Positions 7,222-8,560 of a stretch of DNA of 8,560 nucleotides are shown piece after piece. Position 1 is the stretch's first letter. Every line of letters starts with the position of its first letter. The notes beneath the pieces were generated by a model. The model worked only from the letters and a program-made list of their open reading frames with translations, searched no databases and was not told the DNA's origin. Where the stretch lies: positions 1-8,560 of the forward strand of contig QHUV01000199.1 in the NCBI GenBank assembly GCA_003222065.1, written 5' to 3'. This stretch comes from Gemmatimonadota bacterium. Lineage in GTDB: Bacteria; Gemmatimonadota; Gemmatimonadetes; Gemmatimonadales; Gemmatimonadaceae. A program made the translations under genes and the position numbers.

Positions 7222-7257
7222 CGGAATAGCGAATTCCGGACTCGCTCAGGTTGAGCG
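7222..7257. terminator. Tandem hairpins between convergent genes, possible bidirectional terminator
   Basis: Two stem-loops lie in the 53-bp gap between the convergent large-subunit and cytochrome genes. CGGAAT (7222-7227) pairs with ATTCCG (7233-7238) around 5 nt, and CGCTCA (7243-7248) pairs with TGAGCG (7252-7257) around 3 nt. No T-run follows either, so intrinsic termination is plausible from position rather than proven. Confidence 0.4.
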
Positions 7258-7259
7258 CA

Positions 7260-7769
7260 CTACGGAAAACGAACTGCGATCTTCCGGCTCCGCAAAGCGA
7301 GAGTGTCGGAGCGCAGCGAGTCCGTACCTGCTTCGGCGTGGTTGGCCTCGAGCAGATAGGAAACGAGCGCGAGATACTCGTTTTCCTTGAGTCCGCCGGG
7401 GTTCGTCAGTGGCATCGTGCTCCGGACCAGCGCGTAGAAGTCGAAGACGCGGCGGTCGTTCCAAGTCTCGACGAAGCTCTCGCCGACGAATTGGGAGCGC
7501 GCATGGCACGTCGCACACGTCTGATTGAAGACGCGTTCGCCATACTCGGCCTGAGCAGGCCAGTACGTCGCGGGCGGCAGGTTGGCCGCAGTCGAGCGAA
7601 TCACGCGCGCGGTCGAGTCGAATCGCAGCGGAATCGGCGCGCCGGTTGGCGCGCTGGCGGTGAGATGCGCGCCGAGTGGAGCACGCACGTTCGTAGCCGT
7701 AGCGCCGCTGCTTGCACAGCCGATGATGACCGTGGTCCACACCGCGGCACTCCAACAGCTCCGGCGCAT
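7260..7769 (-). CDS. Lipoprotein cytochrome c, class I mono-haem
   Basis: The 169-residue product starts with a lipoprotein signal, with lipobox IIGC placing the lipidated cysteine at residue 18, so the mature protein should be anchored in a membrane facing the periplasm. One c-type haem site is present: QTCATCHARSQF, with the two attachment cysteines and the axial histidine. The likely axial methionine is in STMPLTNPGGL downstream, followed by the C-terminal helix NEYLALVSYLLEAN. Such proteins carry electrons from periplasmic dehydrogenases to the respiratory chain. ATG 7769 is preferred over GTG 7772 because an AAGGGG ribosome site ends 8 nt before it. It converges on the damaged molybdenum hydroxylase genes and diverges from an FAD oxidoreductase, either of which could be its electron donor. 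The haem assignment is firm; the partner is inferred. Confidence 0.92.
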   Translation of the reverse strand: MRRSCWSAAVWTTVIIGCASSGATATNVRAPLGAHLTASAPTGAPIPLRFDSTARVIRSTAANLPPATYWPAQAEYGERVFNQTCATCHARSQFVGESFVETWNDRRVFDFYALVRSTMPLTNPGGLKENEYLALVSYLLEANHAEAGTDSLRSDTLALRSRKIAVRFP

Positions 7770-7802
7770 CACGCAGTCCCCTTATCGTTTGGCTGTTGCT
7801 CC

Positions 7803-7808
7803 ATTATA
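7803..7808 (-). promoter_or_regulatory. Candidate -10 element for the cytochrome c gene
   Basis: Read on the minus strand this is a perfect TATAAT, 33 bp before ATG 7769, giving a leader of about 27 nt. No TTGACA-like -35 lies at the usual distance, so either the -35 is divergent or the match is chance in a locally AT-rich spot. Confidence 0.42.
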
Positions 7809-7913
7809 TCGCGTGAACGTTCTTTGGCGATCCCGTTTGCATTAGACCGACGAGCGCGCCATGTTCTGCCGCGCTGATGCCGTCTGTTGCGCTGCTAGAA
7901 ATGGCGAAGAAAC

Positions 7914-8560
7914 ATGAGCGACGACTCGAACACGACTAGCCATCTCGATCGACGTGATTTCATCAAAACCGCTGGAGCTGGTGCTGGGCTGATTCTGCTC
8001 GGCGACGCCGCGCGCGGCGAAGCTGCACCGGCGCGAAGCGCGGTGGTGCGCAGTGGTGCGTCGCCGGACATCGTCGTCATTGGCGCGGGGATCTGGGGAA
8101 GCTTCACAGCATATCATCTGCGCAAAATGGGCGCGAACGTCACCCTGGTCGACGCGTACGGGCCGGGGAACGCGCGCTCGACATCGGGCGACGAAACGCG
8201 CGGCGTGCGCTCCTCCTACGGGGACCGGCCTGGTGCGCTCGGCGAGTTGTGGATGCTGTGGGCGCGCGAGGCGATGACGCGGTGGCTCGCTTTCGATGAC
8301 GAGTGGGGACGCGACATGCGCCTCAATCTCTTCCACGTCACGGGCGATCTCATTCTCCGCGACGACTGGGACAACTTCCAGCTGCGGTGCAAGCTGTGGT
8401 GGGACCGGCACAAAATACCGTATGCCATTCTTGCCCCCGACGATGTCCGCCGGTCCTTTCCCGTCATCGGCCTGGACGACATCACCGCCGTGCTCTACGA
8501 GCGGGATGCGGGCGTCGTCCGCGCACGCCGCGCCGTGCACGCGGTGGCCGCGGCGTACGA
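7914..8560 (+). CDS. TAT-exported FAD-dependent oxidoreductase, DAO / sarcosine-oxidase-like, N-terminal part
   Basis: The frame is open from ATG 7914 to the window edge (215 codons). A twin-arginine signal is visible: RRDFIK at 13-18 followed by a glycine/alanine-rich hydrophobic stretch. The Rossmann FAD motif GAGIWG is at 57-62 in the context DIVVIGAGIWGSFTAYHL, with Asp80 at the end of the second strand. The segment after it (STSGDETRGVRSSYGD) matches the region after the FAD site in monomeric sarcosine oxidase and N-methyltryptophan oxidase. The family oxidises secondary or tertiary amino acids or related amines, usually in the cytoplasm; substrate and any covalent flavin site lie outside the visible part. 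Start choice gives the full TAT motif, with only a weak purine-rich site (GCGAAGAA) before it. It is divergent from the cytochrome c gene across about 144 bp. Confidence 0.9.
   Translation, partial: MSDDSNTTSHLDRRDFIKTAGAGAGLILLGDAARGEAAPARSAVVRSGASPDIVVIGAGIWGSFTAYHLRKMGANVTLVDAYGPGNARSTSGDETRGVRSSYGDRPGALGELWMLWAREAMTRWLAFDDEWGRDMRLNLFHVTGDLILRDDWDNFQLRCKLWWDRHKIPYAILAPDDVRRSFPVIGLDDITAVLYERDAGVVRARRAVHAVAAAY

Noticed and set aside
7842..8540. Long minus-strand open frame of 232 codons
   Set aside because: It is antisense to the FAD oxidoreductase, whose TAT and Rossmann motifs are unmistakable. The translation is arginine- and histidine-rich without family features, as expected of a high-GC shadow frame.

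Overview
The window is a high-GC bacterial chromosome segment. Its make-up suggests Gemmatimonadota or a similar soil phylum: an exported M13 peptidase, an exported M20 peptidase, a TAT-exported molybdenum hydroxylase and a lipoprotein cytochrome c. The recurrent word CGTTAGG also seems to me in keeping with that phylum, but this assignment is inference and was not checked against any genome.

Layout. Positions 1-1277 (minus) hold the first 425 residues of a secreted M13 (neprilysin/PepO-type) metallopeptidase; its zinc-binding half lies outside the window. A divergent intergenic region of about 160 bp follows, with a candidate promoter. Then come two plus-strand genes with Sec signals: a TPR-like exported protein (1437-2207) and an M20 carboxypeptidase-G2-like peptidase (2254-3579). 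After a gap of about 180 bp is a cytoplasmic protein with two clear FHA domains and a third degenerate one (3761-4900).

The centre of interest is 4911-7206. A nested inverted-repeat element (4911-5019) sits just after the FHA gene. It abuts what remains of a two-subunit molybdenum hydroxylase operon of the IorAB/aldehyde-oxidoreductase type. The small subunit has lost its N-terminal ferredoxin domain, and the repeat stands in its place. The large subunit keeps a TAT signal but has two internal deletions: one near 6200 that shifts the frame, and one near 7114 that stays in frame but removes the stretch where the family carries its catalytic glutamate. The operon is best read as a multiply-lesioned pseudogene, or else as an assembly collapse. 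The genes around it look intact.

Downstream, facing the operon across two tandem hairpins, is a minus-strand lipoprotein cytochrome c (7260-7769). Divergent from it is a TAT-signal FAD-dependent oxidoreductase of the DAO/sarcosine-oxidase type (7914 to the window end, partial). The oxidoreductases and the cytochrome c could form an extracytoplasmic electron-transfer set, but that link rests on position alone. I found no convincing new defence system, CRISPR array, RNA gene or transposase.
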